Source of the DNA: JAENVU01 sp963765075
GTDB lineage: Bacteria; Actinomycetota; Acidimicrobiia; IMCC26256; JAENVU01
Assembly: GCA_963765075.1 (NCBI GenBank)
Contig: CAVXVA010000001.1
Coordinates: 62,001 to 126,000 of the forward strand
Reading direction: 5' to 3'
Length of the DNA: 64,000 nucleotides
Each line of letters opens with the position of its first letter. The first letter of the stretch is position 1. Under the pieces are notes generated by a model, which was given only the letters and a program-made list of their open reading frames with translations, did not search any database and was not told the DNA's origin. The position numbers were made by a program, and so were the translations under genes. Shown piece by piece: positions 19,877 to 27,800 of the stretch.

Positions 19877-20998
19877 CTACTTCTTCTTCTTGCCCTTGTT
19901 CTGTCGGGCACGCGGCGCGATGACCACGCCGCGGTCACTCACGCTCGGCGGCCGGCTGGCGACCGGTTCCGATCCCGAATCGTCGGTCGGACCACCCACG
20001 GGGATCATCACCGGGTCGCGCTTGGAGCGCTGCGCGCTGCGCTCGGCCAAGGCCCGATATCGAGGTTCGCGTTCCTTCCACGCCGCCAGGATCGGAGTCG
20101 CGACGAACAACGACGAGTACCCGCCGATGATCAACCCGATGAACAAGGCGAGGCCGAACTCCCGGAGCGCCAAGGCACCCTCGAGCCAGACGCCCACGAC
20201 GAGCAAGGACGTCACCGGGAGCAGCGCGACGAAGGTGGTGTTCAACGAGCGCATCAACACTTGGTTGAGCGACTGGTTCGCCATATCGGTGTAGGTGAGA
20301 CCCTTCACCGTGTTGAGGTGCGGTTCGTTCTCCCGGATCTTGTCGAACACCACCACGGTGTCGTACAGGGAGAAGCCGAGAATGGTGAGGAAGGCGATCA
20401 CGGTGGCCGGTGTGACCTCGATGCCGGTCACGGCATACACCCCGACGGTGATCGCGATGTCGTGGATCACCGCGATGATCGCGGCCACGGCCATCTTGAA
20501 CTCGAAGCGCAACGACAGGTACAGCGCGATCGCGACGAAGAACATCAACAGCGCGATGAGTGCCTCGCGGCTGACCTTCTCGCCCCAGCTCGGGCCGACC
20601 TCCGAAACGCTGACGTTCGCGACCTTGACGTTGCCGTACTTCGCGAGCGCCTCGGTGACGGCTTGCTCTCGCGCCGATGACGCGGTCACGGTCTCGACCC
20701 GGATCCCGCCGGTCCCGAGCAAGACGATCTTCGGTTCCGTCACCCCTTGTTCGACGAGCAGGGCCCGGATGTCGGCGGTCGACGTGGACTGGCCCTCGGC
20801 GACCGTCAGCTGCCACGACGTCCCGCCGGTGAAGTCGAGTCCGAGGTTCAGCCCATCGCGCAGGACGAAACCGAGGACCGAAACCAAGAGCAGCAGCCCG
20901 GAGAACAGCGCCCACCGCCAGCGGCGGTGCAGAAAGTCGTAGGCCGTGTTCTCGTGGTACAGGTCCTTCAGTGTGTGGCGGGTCCCGTCGGGCTTCAT
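19877..20998 (-). CDS. secF: Protein translocase subunit SecF
   Basis: Membrane partner of SecD that uses the proton gradient to complete Sec export. 373 residues: first membrane helix (WALFSGLLLLVSVLGFVL), the conserved GLDFTGGTSW, a periplasmic loop, then the five-helix RND block with FEFKMAVAAIIAVIHDI, GFSLYDTVVVFDKIRENEP and the C-terminal helix FIGLIIGGYSSLFVATPIL. A Lys-rich tail ends KGKKKK. Overlaps secD by 4 nt. Confidence 0.97.
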   Translation of the reverse strand: MKPDGTRHTLKDLYHENTAYDFLHRRWRWALFSGLLLLVSVLGFVLRDGLNLGLDFTGGTSWQLTVAEGQSTSTADIRALLVEQGVTEPKIVLLGTGGIRVETVTASSAREQAVTEALAKYGNVKVANVSVSEVGPSWGEKVSREALIALLMFFVAIALYLSLRFEFKMAVAAIIAVIHDIAITVGVYAVTGIEVTPATVIAFLTILGFSLYDTVVVFDKIRENEPHLNTVKGLTYTDMANQSLNQVLMRSLNTTFVALLPVTSLLVVGVWLEGALALREFGLALFIGLIIGGYSSLFVATPILAAWKEREPRYRALAERSAQRSKRDPVMIPVGGPTDDSGSEPVASRPPSVSDRGVVIAPRARQNKGKKKK

Positions 20999-22461
20999 AC
21001 CGTTGCCTCCGGCGTGTCGAGTCCGGCCGCCATACCGACCTTCTTCGTCGCGATCAGCGCCCGACTCCGCGCCATCTGTTGGACCAACGGATGCATGAAG
21101 AAGTACGAGATCAGCAGGTCGAGCACCGTCGAGAGACCCAGCAGGAACGCGAACTGGGCGACGGATCCGACGGCCCGCCAGTAGAGGATCGCCGCCGCGA
21201 TCAGTGACACGAGGTCGGCGGCGAGGATGGTCCTGAACGAACGTGCGAAGCCCCGATCCACGGAACTGCGCACCGTCCGTCCGGTCCGGATCTCGTCCTT
21301 GAGCCGTTCGAAGTAGACGACGTACGAGTCGACGGTGATACCCACCGAGACGATCAGACCGACCACACCGGCGAGGGTCAGCGTGAGCCCGATGCTCTGG
21401 CCGAGATAGGTGATCATCGTGTAGATGGCGGCGCCAGCCAGGAACAGACCGGCGACGACCACCAGGCCGAGGATTCGGTAGAACACGAGCATGTACAGCG
21501 CGACCAGCGCGAGGCCGATCGCGCCCGCGAGGAGGCCGGCATCGAGCTGGTCACGACCGAGGGTCGGCGAGATGCTCGTCGTCGTGAGTTCCTTGAGCTG
21601 CACCGGCAGCGAACCGAACTTCAGCACCGTGGCGAGATCCTCGGCATCACCTTGACTGAAGTCTCCCGAGATCGACACACCGCTCGGGTACGAGGCCACT
21701 TCGAAGGTGGGCGCCGACTGCACGACCCCGTCGAGCACGATCGCCACCGCATTCTGCGGGGCCGGCTTCGAGATCGACGCCGCCGCGAGGGCGTCGAACT
21801 TCTGGTGGCCGACGTCGTTGAAGTTGACCGAGACCGCCCATTGTCCGGAACCGCTGTCGTAGCGAGCCGCGGCGCTGTTGACGGTTCGACCCGTCAAGGC
21901 CGTCGGGCCGAGCTGATAGAGCACCTGACCATCGCGGCTCGGAAGGAACACCTCGGCGTTGCGCTTGTCCTCGGCGGCGGGGGTCACCGTCGGCAGTTCC
22001 GGCGCGACGGTCGTGGTGGTCGTGGTCGGGTCGGCCACCGAGGCGGATGGCGTCGAAGTTGAAGAGGTTGACGACGTCGAAGAGGTTGACGTTGACGCGG
22101 TGGTCTTGGGACCCGGGCCCACTGCGAGGACCGGACGGAACCGCAACTCGGCGGTCTTGCCGACCAGGCGACGCGCCTTGTCGCGGTCCTTCACTCCCGG
22201 GAGGTCGACCACGATCTGATTGCCATCGCGCTTGACCTCGGTCTCGGCCACGCCCAGGCCGTTGACTCGATTCCGGATGATGTCGACGACCTTGTCGAGC
22301 ACCACATTGCCCTTGGCCTTGCCGACCGGTTGGAGCCGGACCTCGATCCCACCCTGGAGGTCGAGACCGAGCACCGGCGTGTTCCCACTCGCGAGGGTCG
22401 CGAAAAACGTGCCCATGATGAGCACCACCGACGTGATCAAGTACCAGAGATTGCGCTTCAC
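20995..22461 (-). CDS. secD: Protein translocase subunit SecD
   Basis: 488 residues. Starts with a membrane helix, then LGLDLQGGIEVRLQP (SecD signature), the P1 domain (VDIIRNRVNGLGVAETEV), a Ser/Thr-rich low-complexity linker of about 40 residues within the periplasmic part, the P1-head end (VDGVVQSAP-like stretch read as VLDGVVQSAPTFE), KFGSLPVQLK, and the C-terminal RND helices (SVGITVDSYVVYFERLKDEI; RGFARSFRTILAADLVSLIAA in parts). It follows yajC with no gap and is coupled to secF, the standard export operon. Confidence 0.97.
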   Translation of the reverse strand: MKRNLWYLITSVVLIMGTFFATLASGNTPVLGLDLQGGIEVRLQPVGKAKGNVVLDKVVDIIRNRVNGLGVAETEVKRDGNQIVVDLPGVKDRDKARRLVGKTAELRFRPVLAVGPGPKTTASTSTSSTSSTSSTSTPSASVADPTTTTTTVAPELPTVTPAAEDKRNAEVFLPSRDGQVLYQLGPTALTGRTVNSAAARYDSGSGQWAVSVNFNDVGHQKFDALAAASISKPAPQNAVAIVLDGVVQSAPTFEVASYPSGVSISGDFSQGDAEDLATVLKFGSLPVQLKELTTTSISPTLGRDQLDAGLLAGAIGLALVALYMLVFYRILGLVVVAGLFLAGAAIYTMITYLGQSIGLTLTLAGVVGLIVSVGITVDSYVVYFERLKDEIRTGRTVRSSVDRGFARSFRTILAADLVSLIAAAILYWRAVGSVAQFAFLLGLSTVLDLLISYFFMHPLVQQMARSRALIATKKVGMAAGLDTPEATV

Positions 22462-22815
22462 TTAGTCCTCCGCCACCGGGGTGTCGCCCGTGATGGCCTG
22501 CTCAGGATCCGCGTGCTCAGGTGCCTCGAGTTCAGGTGCCTCAGGCTCAGGTGCCGAGTTGGGGGCGTCATCGCGTCGGCGGGCGATCGCCTCGCGCGCC
22601 AATGTGAGCACGACACCGGGTGCGACCTCGATCTCCAGGGACTCTTCGGCCGCGCTGATCACGACGCCGTAGATCCCGCCGGCGGTGATGATCTCGTCGC
22701 CGACCTCAATTGCCGCGACCAGCGCACGGCGAGCGGCGAGCTGGCGGCGCTGGGGCCTCACGATCAGAAAGAAGAACGCGACGGCGAGAAGGAGGAAGTA
22801 GACGATGACGATCAT
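22462..22815 (-). CDS. yajC: Preprotein translocase accessory protein YajC
   Basis: 117 residues: an N-terminal membrane helix (VIVYFLLLAVAFFFLIVRPQRRQ) with the YajC signature RPQRR, then a small soluble domain (VGDEIITAGGIYGVVISA) and an acidic Glu/Pro-rich tail. Binds SecDF. The stop abuts the secD start directly. Confidence 0.94.
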   Translation of the reverse strand: MIVIVYFLLLAVAFFFLIVRPQRRQLAARRALVAAIEVGDEIITAGGIYGVVISAAEESLEIEVAPGVVLTLAREAIARRRDDAPNSAPEPEAPELEAPEHADPEQAITGDTPVAED

Positions 22816-22857
22816 GTCGAGCCGGGGACCTTAGTGCCCCGAACCCCAAATGACTGA

Positions 22858-23892
22858 TCAATCGGTCGACGGATCGCCGAACAGATTGGGCGCCCCGGGT
22901 GGCATCGCGTGTCCGAGATGGGCGAATCCGGCGGCAGTGGCGATCCGACCTCTCGGTGTGCGCTGTAACAGGCCCTGCTTCAGCAGGAACGGCTCGTAGA
23001 CGTCTTCGACGGTGTCGGGTTCCTCCCCGACGGCCACGGCCAAGGTCCCCAGGCCGACCGGTTGGCCGGCGAAGGTCACGCAGAGGGCGTGCAGCACCGC
23101 GCGGTCGGTCCGGTCGAGTCCTCGTTCGTCGACCTCGAAGACTTCGAGGGCCGCCCGGGCGACATCGCCGTCGATGGCGCCGTCGGCCCGCACCTCGGCG
23201 TAGTCCCGGACCCGCTTCAGGAGCCGGTTGGCGATTCTCGGTGTGCCCCGGGCTCGCCCGGCAAGCTCGTGGGCGCCGGCCGCATCCATGGTGACGCCGA
23301 GGATGCGGGCGGCCCGCGCGACGATCACCTCGAGATCCTCGGGTTCGTAGTACTCCAACCGGGCGACGAAGCCGAAGCGGTCTCGGAGCGGCCCGGTGAT
23401 CAGTCCCGCTCGCGTGGTGGCGCCGACCAACGTGAACCGAGGGAGGTCGAGCCGAATCGATCGAGCCGAAGGTCCCCGACCGATCACGATGTCGAGTTGG
23501 AAGTCCTCCATCGCCGGGTAGAGCACCTCTTCGACCGCACGGGGCAGGCGGTGAATCTCGTCGACGAAGAGCACATCGCCGTCTTCGAGGTTGGTGAGGA
23601 TCGCCGCCAGGTCACCGGCGCGTTCGAGGGCCGGCCCGCTGGTGATCCGCAGGTGCGCCTCCATCTCCGCCGCAACGATCGCGGCCAGCGATGTCTTGCC
23701 CGTACCCGGCGGCCCGGCGAACAGCAGATGGTCGACGGCTTGGCCCCGACCCCGCGCCGCCTCCAACACGATCTCGAGGTGTTCGGTGAGCCGGGGTTGG
23801 CCCACGAACTCCTCGAGTCGACGCGGGCGCAAGGTCGTCTCTTCGGCGGCCTCGACCGGATCCGCGCTCGGGTGCAACAACTCTTCCCTCAT
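22858..23892 (-). CDS. ruvB: Holliday junction branch migration helicase RuvB
   Basis: AAA+ motor that drives branch migration with RuvA. 344 residues from ATG 23892 (MREELLHPSADP): LRPRRLEEFVGQPRLTEHL, Walker A GPPGTGKTSL, Walker B DVLFVDEIHRLPRAVEE, sensor 1 GATTRAGLI, arginine-finger region GPLRDRFGFVARLEYY, sensor 2 GTPRIANRLLKRVRDYAEV, and a C-terminal winged helix ending FLLKQGLLQRTPRGRIAT. Starts 16 bp after the ruvA stop; ruvC-ruvA-ruvB is the normal actinobacterial order. Confidence 0.97.
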   Translation of the reverse strand: MREELLHPSADPVEAAEETTLRPRRLEEFVGQPRLTEHLEIVLEAARGRGQAVDHLLFAGPPGTGKTSLAAIVAAEMEAHLRITSGPALERAGDLAAILTNLEDGDVLFVDEIHRLPRAVEEVLYPAMEDFQLDIVIGRGPSARSIRLDLPRFTLVGATTRAGLITGPLRDRFGFVARLEYYEPEDLEVIVARAARILGVTMDAAGAHELAGRARGTPRIANRLLKRVRDYAEVRADGAIDGDVARAALEVFEVDERGLDRTDRAVLHALCVTFAGQPVGLGTLAVAVGEEPDTVEDVYEPFLLKQGLLQRTPRGRIATAAGFAHLGHAMPPGAPNLFGDPSTD

Positions 23893-23908
23893 GATCTCCC
23901 CGACCGGG

Positions 23909-24493
23909 TCACGACGAACCGGCCAACGAACGCAGCGCGTCGCGCAGGAGATCTTCGACCGCGCCTTCGGCCGGGAGCAGCGCAATCGCGGCGCGCACTT
24001 CGTCGGGCGCGTAGCCGAGTTCGGTGAGCGCCGCCCGCACCTCCGCTCGGGCCGGCGTCGGTCCGGTCTCCTCGCGGAGGTCCAGGTCCGGCAGATCGAG
24101 GCGAGCCTTCAGCTCGATCATCAGTTTCTGGGCCGTGCGCTTCCCGACGCCGGGAACGGTGCACAGAGCATCGAGATCGTCGTCGGCCACGGCCCGACGC
24201 AAGCCGGATGGGGGCAAGGCGGTGAGGATGGCCAACGCCAACTTGGGACCGACGCCATTTGCGGTGAGCAGGATCTCGAACGTGTCGCGTTCCTCGCGCG
24301 TCGGAAACCCGTACAACGTCATCGCGTCTTCCCGAACGTGGAGATGGGTCATCAAGAACGCCGGACCGCCGGGCGCGAGGTTCGCCAGTGCGCTGATCGG
24401 CACGAGACAGCGATACCCGACGCCTCCGACCTCGATGAGCACCTCCCCGAGCGGCGTGCGTTCCAGCACCGTGCCGCGAACCGAGCCGATCAT
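23909..24493 (-). CDS. ruvA: Holliday junction branch migration protein RuvA
   Basis: 194 residues: OB-fold domain I (MIGSVRGTVLERTPLGEVLIE), GVGYRCLVP, HLHVREDAMTLYGF, tandem helix-hairpin-helix motifs (LTANGVGPKLALAIL and LCTVPGVGKRTAQKLMIELK), and a C-terminal domain III (AALTELGYAPDEVRAAI) that touches RuvB. Start ATG 24493 overlaps the true ruvC stop as ATGA. Confidence 0.96.
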   Translation of the reverse strand: MIGSVRGTVLERTPLGEVLIEVGGVGYRCLVPISALANLAPGGPAFLMTHLHVREDAMTLYGFPTREERDTFEILLTANGVGPKLALAILTALPPSGLRRAVADDDLDALCTVPGVGKRTAQKLMIELKARLDLPDLDLREETGPTPARAEVRAALTELGYAPDEVRAAIALLPAEGAVEDLLRDALRSLAGSS

Positions 24494-25063
24494 CGGGCGT
24501 CCCTGGCCAACGCGGCGGCAACGGCGCGCTCGTAGCCGCCCGTCGGGGCGGTGTCGGCGGCATCGGCGCGGCGAATGCATCGGCGCGGCCCATTGGTGGC
24601 ACAGCGCCAGGGCGAGCGCGTCGGCCGCATCGGGCGGTTGCGGCACTGCGTCGAGCTTCAGCAGGCGCGTGACCATCAGCTGGACCTGTTCCTTGTCGGC
24701 GCCACCGTGGCCGGCCACGGCCAGCTTCACTTCGTTCGGGCTGTACTGGGTGACGGGGATTCCGGCCCGGGCGGCGGCCACCAACGCGAGGCCGCTGGCT
24801 TGACCCACCGAGATCGCGGTACGAGCGTTGTTCTGGAACAGGACCCGCTCCACCGCGACTGCACGAGGAGAAAGTTCACGCACGAGGTCTTCGAGTTCCC
24901 CGGCCAACTCGGCCAGCCGTTGGGGCAGCGGATCCGCGGGGTCGGTGCGGATCACGCCATAACTGACCGCCACCGAATCGGCTCCCCGACCGGCGACGGC
25001 GCCGTACCCGCAGCGAGAGACTCCCGGGTCGATCCCGAGCACCGGGCCAGCATCATCGAACAC
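24490..25063 (-). CDS. ruvC: Crossover junction endonuclease RuvC, frame interrupted near the 3' end
   Basis: Resolves Holliday junctions with a DDE-type RNase H fold: first Asp in LGIDPGVSRCGYG, VAVERVLFQNNARTA (Glu), and the last acidic pair in PPDAADALALALCHQW. After residue ~165 the frame becomes Arg-rich and runs on into ruvA. Skipping one base at 24564-24573 restores ADAADTAPTGGYERAVAAAL and a TGA that overlaps the ruvA ATG. The corrected length of about 190 residues is normal. The start used is the GTG at 25063; no clear ribosome binding site decides it. Confidence 0.9.
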
Positions 25064-25091
25064 GAGTTCGTACTCTAGGTGGCGAGGGTCA

Positions 25092-25859
25092 TCAACGCGC
25101 GGACCGCCGTCGACGCCAGAGCCACAGCAGGGCGAGTACCACGGCGATCCCCACGATCGGCACGAGCCGCTTGACGATCGGGCTCCCGCCCATCTCGAGG
25201 AGATCGACCGGAACGGCCTCCGGAGCATCGATGGTTCGCACCGTGATCGAGTCGGTGCCACTCGACCCGTTCGTCGCCGGTGACCCGCCCGGTGCCCGAT
25301 CGGCCACGGCCGCGCCCGTCTTCCCCGCGGCGGTCTCCCCCACCACCACATCTGCGGTGACGCCAACCGCCGCGACCTCGACGACCTCCGCTTCCGCCAC
25401 CAGGTCGACCGTCGGACCCGACAGCACGTCGCGTTCGAGGTTCTCGACGAACTGGTTCAACAACTTGGCCGAGACGTCCGCCATCACACCCCGACCGAAC
25501 TGGGCGACCTTGCCCGTGATCGAGAGGTCCGTCGCGACCCGCACGTGTGTGCCCTCGCCGTCGGGCGCCAACGACATCGTGATGGTCGCACTCGCGTTTC
25601 CTTGACCGCGGGTATCGCGCCCGGTCCCCACGATGACCGCGGTGTGGGTCGTGTCGTTGCGCTCGACGAAATGCGCCGAGCCCTTGTACTGGGCGGTGAT
25701 CGGACCGACCTTCACCTTCACGATGCCCCGATATTCCTCACCCGCGATTTCTTGCAGTTGCGCGCCGGGCAGGCACGGCGCGATCCGCTCGATGTCGAGC
25801 AGCACGCGCCAGGTCTCCTCGACCGGCAGTTCCACGCGGAAGGAATCCTCGATCTCCAC
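25092..25859 (-). CDS. CoxG-like SRPBCC protein with C-terminal membrane anchor
   Basis: 255 residues. The first ~150 form a START/SRPBCC domain of the CoxG family (FRVELPVEETWRVLLDIERIAPCLPGAQL; YRGIVKVKVGPITAQYKGSA), followed by a Val/Ala/Gly-rich linker and one C-terminal membrane helix (LVPIVGIAVVLALLWLWRRRR). CoxG of aerobic CO dehydrogenase systems tethers the enzyme to the cytoplasmic membrane and quinone pool; the tail anchor fits. Last gene of a coxS-coxM-mocA-coxG row. The GTG start overlaps the previous stop by one base. Confidence 0.88.
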   Translation of the reverse strand: MEIEDSFRVELPVEETWRVLLDIERIAPCLPGAQLQEIAGEEYRGIVKVKVGPITAQYKGSAHFVERNDTTHTAVIVGTGRDTRGQGNASATITMSLAPDGEGTHVRVATDLSITGKVAQFGRGVMADVSAKLLNQFVENLERDVLSGPTVDLVAEAEVVEVAAVGVTADVVVGETAAGKTGAAVADRAPGGSPATNGSSGTDSITVRTIDAPEAVPVDLLEMGGSPIVKRLVPIVGIAVVLALLWLWRRRRSAR

Positions 25860-26440
25860 TAGTGCTCCGTTTCTCGTTCGATCCGGTTCAGGTCATCCGG
25901 GGTGTCAATGTCGTCGGGGCGCCCGGTGCCGTCACATGGCACGTCCAGGGGAACCACCGATTCCATGAGTGCCCGGGCTCCGACATCTCCACGCAGCGTA
26001 CGCACTTGCGGCCAGAGATCTCGGCCGATGAGCACCGGGTGCTGGCGTTCGCCGCCGTAGGTGGCGACGGCGAAGTCGGCGCCGGCCGCGTACGCGGCGG
26101 CCAGCCGCCGGTACGCGTCGGGGCCGATGAGCGGTTGATCCGCCAGTCCGACGCACACGGCACCGACCTGCCGCCATCCCTCGAGCGCTTGTACCAGGGC
26201 CCGCAGACTGTGCGCGATTCCCAGGCGAGCCGCGGGCGCCCGCACGACGTCGACTCCGGCCGGGAGCACCGACTCGATCTTCAAAGCGAACTGGGCCACC
26301 ACGACCACGATCGGTCGGAGCTCCGATGCGAGGGCCGCGTCGACCGCATGGCGCACGAGAGGCGTACCACCGAGCGGGGCCACCACCTTGCCCCCACCGA
26401 ACCGGCGCGCGCGGCCGGCCGCGAGTATTCCGACGGCCAC
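25859..26440 (-). CDS. MobA/MocA-like nucleotidyltransferase (molybdenum cofactor)
   Basis: 193 residues of the NTP_transf_3 family: N-terminal ILAAGRARRFGGGKVVAPLGGTPLVRHAV (nucleotide loop, Lys of GGGK), then VCVGLADQPLIGPDAYRRL (metal Asp), ATYGGERQHPVLIGRDLW and a C-terminal DIDTPDDLNRI. Such enzymes attach CMP to molybdopterin for hydroxylases of the xanthine oxidase family (MocA) and are standard partners of cox genes. The neighbourhood of coxM and coxS supports that role; GTG start. Confidence 0.85.
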   Translation of the reverse strand: MAVGILAAGRARRFGGGKVVAPLGGTPLVRHAVDAALASELRPIVVVVAQFALKIESVLPAGVDVVRAPAARLGIAHSLRALVQALEGWRQVGAVCVGLADQPLIGPDAYRRLAAAYAAGADFAVATYGGERQHPVLIGRDLWPQVRTLRGDVGARALMESVVPLDVPCDGTGRPDDIDTPDDLNRIERETEH

Positions 26441-26460
26441 CTCGCCGCGGTGATCGGAAC

Positions 26461-27282
26461 TCAGCCGATTGCCTCGAGGGCGCGCCGGGTCAGCACCCGG
26501 GCCAGATGGGCGCGGTACTCGGAGGTGGCGTTGATGTCGGCCGACGGATCGGTCCCCTCGGCCGCGGCCTGGGCCGCGTCAGCGGGACTCGCGCCATTGG
26601 TCAACGCCGCCTCGACCGCTCGCGCTCGCAACGGGATCGACCCCATGTTGACCAACCCCACGCGCGTCGTCCCACCGGCGCGCACTGCGACGGATCCGAC
26701 GATCGCCCAGTCCTGGGCCCGGCGGTTGAACTTTTCGTAAGCGAACCCGTTCGGTCCCGACTTGGGGACGCGGATCTCGCTCAGCAGCTCATCGGGCGCG
26801 AGCGCGGTCTCGAGGAATCCCCGGAAGAACTCGGTCGCCGGCACCACCCGCTCACCCGCCGAACCCCGGATGACGAAATCGGCATCGAGCGCGAGCAGCA
26901 CGGCGGGCAGATCGCTGGCCGCGTCGCCGTGCGCAACCGAGCCCCCGATCGTGCCGCGGTGGCGTACCTGGTTGTCGCCGACCTCGGCCGCGACCGCCCG
27001 CACGACGCCGCACTCGGCACCAAGCAGGTCGTTGGTCTCGAGGTCCCGATGGCGCGTGAGCGCGCCGATCGCGAGGTGATCGCCAGCGTCGCGCACGTAC
27101 CGCAACTCATCGAGCCGACCGGCATCGACCAGCACGCTCGGCACCGCCAGTCGCAACTTCATCAGCGGGAGGAGCGACATCCCGCCGGCGAGAATCTTCG
27201 CCTCGTCGCCGTGCTCGGTCAGGGTGGCGAGCAACGCGTCGATCGAATCGGCGCGCACGTAGTCGAACGCCGCGGGGATCAT
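26461..27282 (-). CDS. CoxM-like FAD-binding subunit of a molybdenum hydroxylase
   Basis: 273 residues of the CO dehydrogenase/xanthine dehydrogenase medium subunit: FDYVRADSIDALLATL, the FAD pyrophosphate loop ILAGGMSLLPLMKLRL, VGDNQVRHRGTIGGSVAHGDAASD, FAYEKFNRRAQDWAIV and a CO_deh_flav_C end. It carries electrons from the FeS subunit to FAD. Start ATG overlaps the coxS stop by 4 nt. The molybdopterin large subunit (coxL) is absent from this window, so the substrate is unknown. Confidence 0.92.
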   Translation of the reverse strand: MIPAAFDYVRADSIDALLATLTEHGDEAKILAGGMSLLPLMKLRLAVPSVLVDAGRLDELRYVRDAGDHLAIGALTRHRDLETNDLLGAECGVVRAVAAEVGDNQVRHRGTIGGSVAHGDAASDLPAVLLALDADFVIRGSAGERVVPATEFFRGFLETALAPDELLSEIRVPKSGPNGFAYEKFNRRAQDWAIVGSVAVRAGGTTRVGLVNMGSIPLRARAVEAALTNGASPADAAQAAAEGTDPSADINATSEYRAHLARVLTRRALEAIG

Positions 27283-27764
27283 TGGGCCGCCTTCGTGGTC
27301 CCCGTCTTCATGGTCTCGGCGGCACCGAGCACCGCGGCCACGATGTTCTGGTAGCCGGTGCAACGGCACAGGTTGCCTTCGAGCCCGAGCCGCACTTCCC
27401 GATCGGTGGGGTCCGGGTTCTCGTCGAGGAATCCGACCGCGGCCATGATCATCCCCGCGGTGCAGTAGCCACACTGCAGGCCGTGGTGCTCATGAAACGC
27501 CTGTTGCACGGCATGCCAGTTCGGTCCATCAGCGAGGCCTTCGATCGTCGTGACCGTCGAGCCGTCGGCCTGCGCGGCCAGCATCGTGCACGACTTCACC
27601 GACTCACCATCGACCAAGACCGTGCACGCGCCACAACTCGAGGTGTCGCACCCCACTTTCGTGCCGGTCAGACCGGCCGACTCTCGCAGGTACTGCACGA
27701 GCAACATGCGGGGTTCGACATCGTGGCTCTGCGCGGCTCCGTTGACCGTCATCGCGATCTGCAT
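27279..27764 (-). CDS. CoxS-like [2Fe-2S] subunit of a molybdenum hydroxylase
   Basis: 161 residues. Plant-ferredoxin-type cluster site GCDTSSCGACTVLVDG with a further Cys in VKSCTMLA, then the second cluster domain with CGYCTAGMIM and NLCRCTGYQNIV. All eight cluster cysteines appear present. Starts 36 bp after the peroxiredoxin stop and is coupled to coxM. Subunit S of CO dehydrogenase or a related aldehyde/xanthine-type hydroxylase. Confidence 0.94.
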   Translation of the reverse strand: MQIAMTVNGAAQSHDVEPRMLLVQYLRESAGLTGTKVGCDTSSCGACTVLVDGESVKSCTMLAAQADGSTVTTIEGLADGPNWHAVQQAFHEHHGLQCGYCTAGMIMAAVGFLDENPDPTDREVRLGLEGNLCRCTGYQNIVAAVLGAAETMKTGTTKAAQ

Positions 27765-27800
27765 CCCGGGATACTGTCAGATCGCGTGGGGGTGCACGGT

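Noticed and set aside
23909..25063. A single RuvC-RuvA fusion protein
   Set aside because: The joining stretch is Arg/Cys/His-rich nonsense, while skipping one base gives a normal RuvC end and a TGA overlapping the ruvA ATG.
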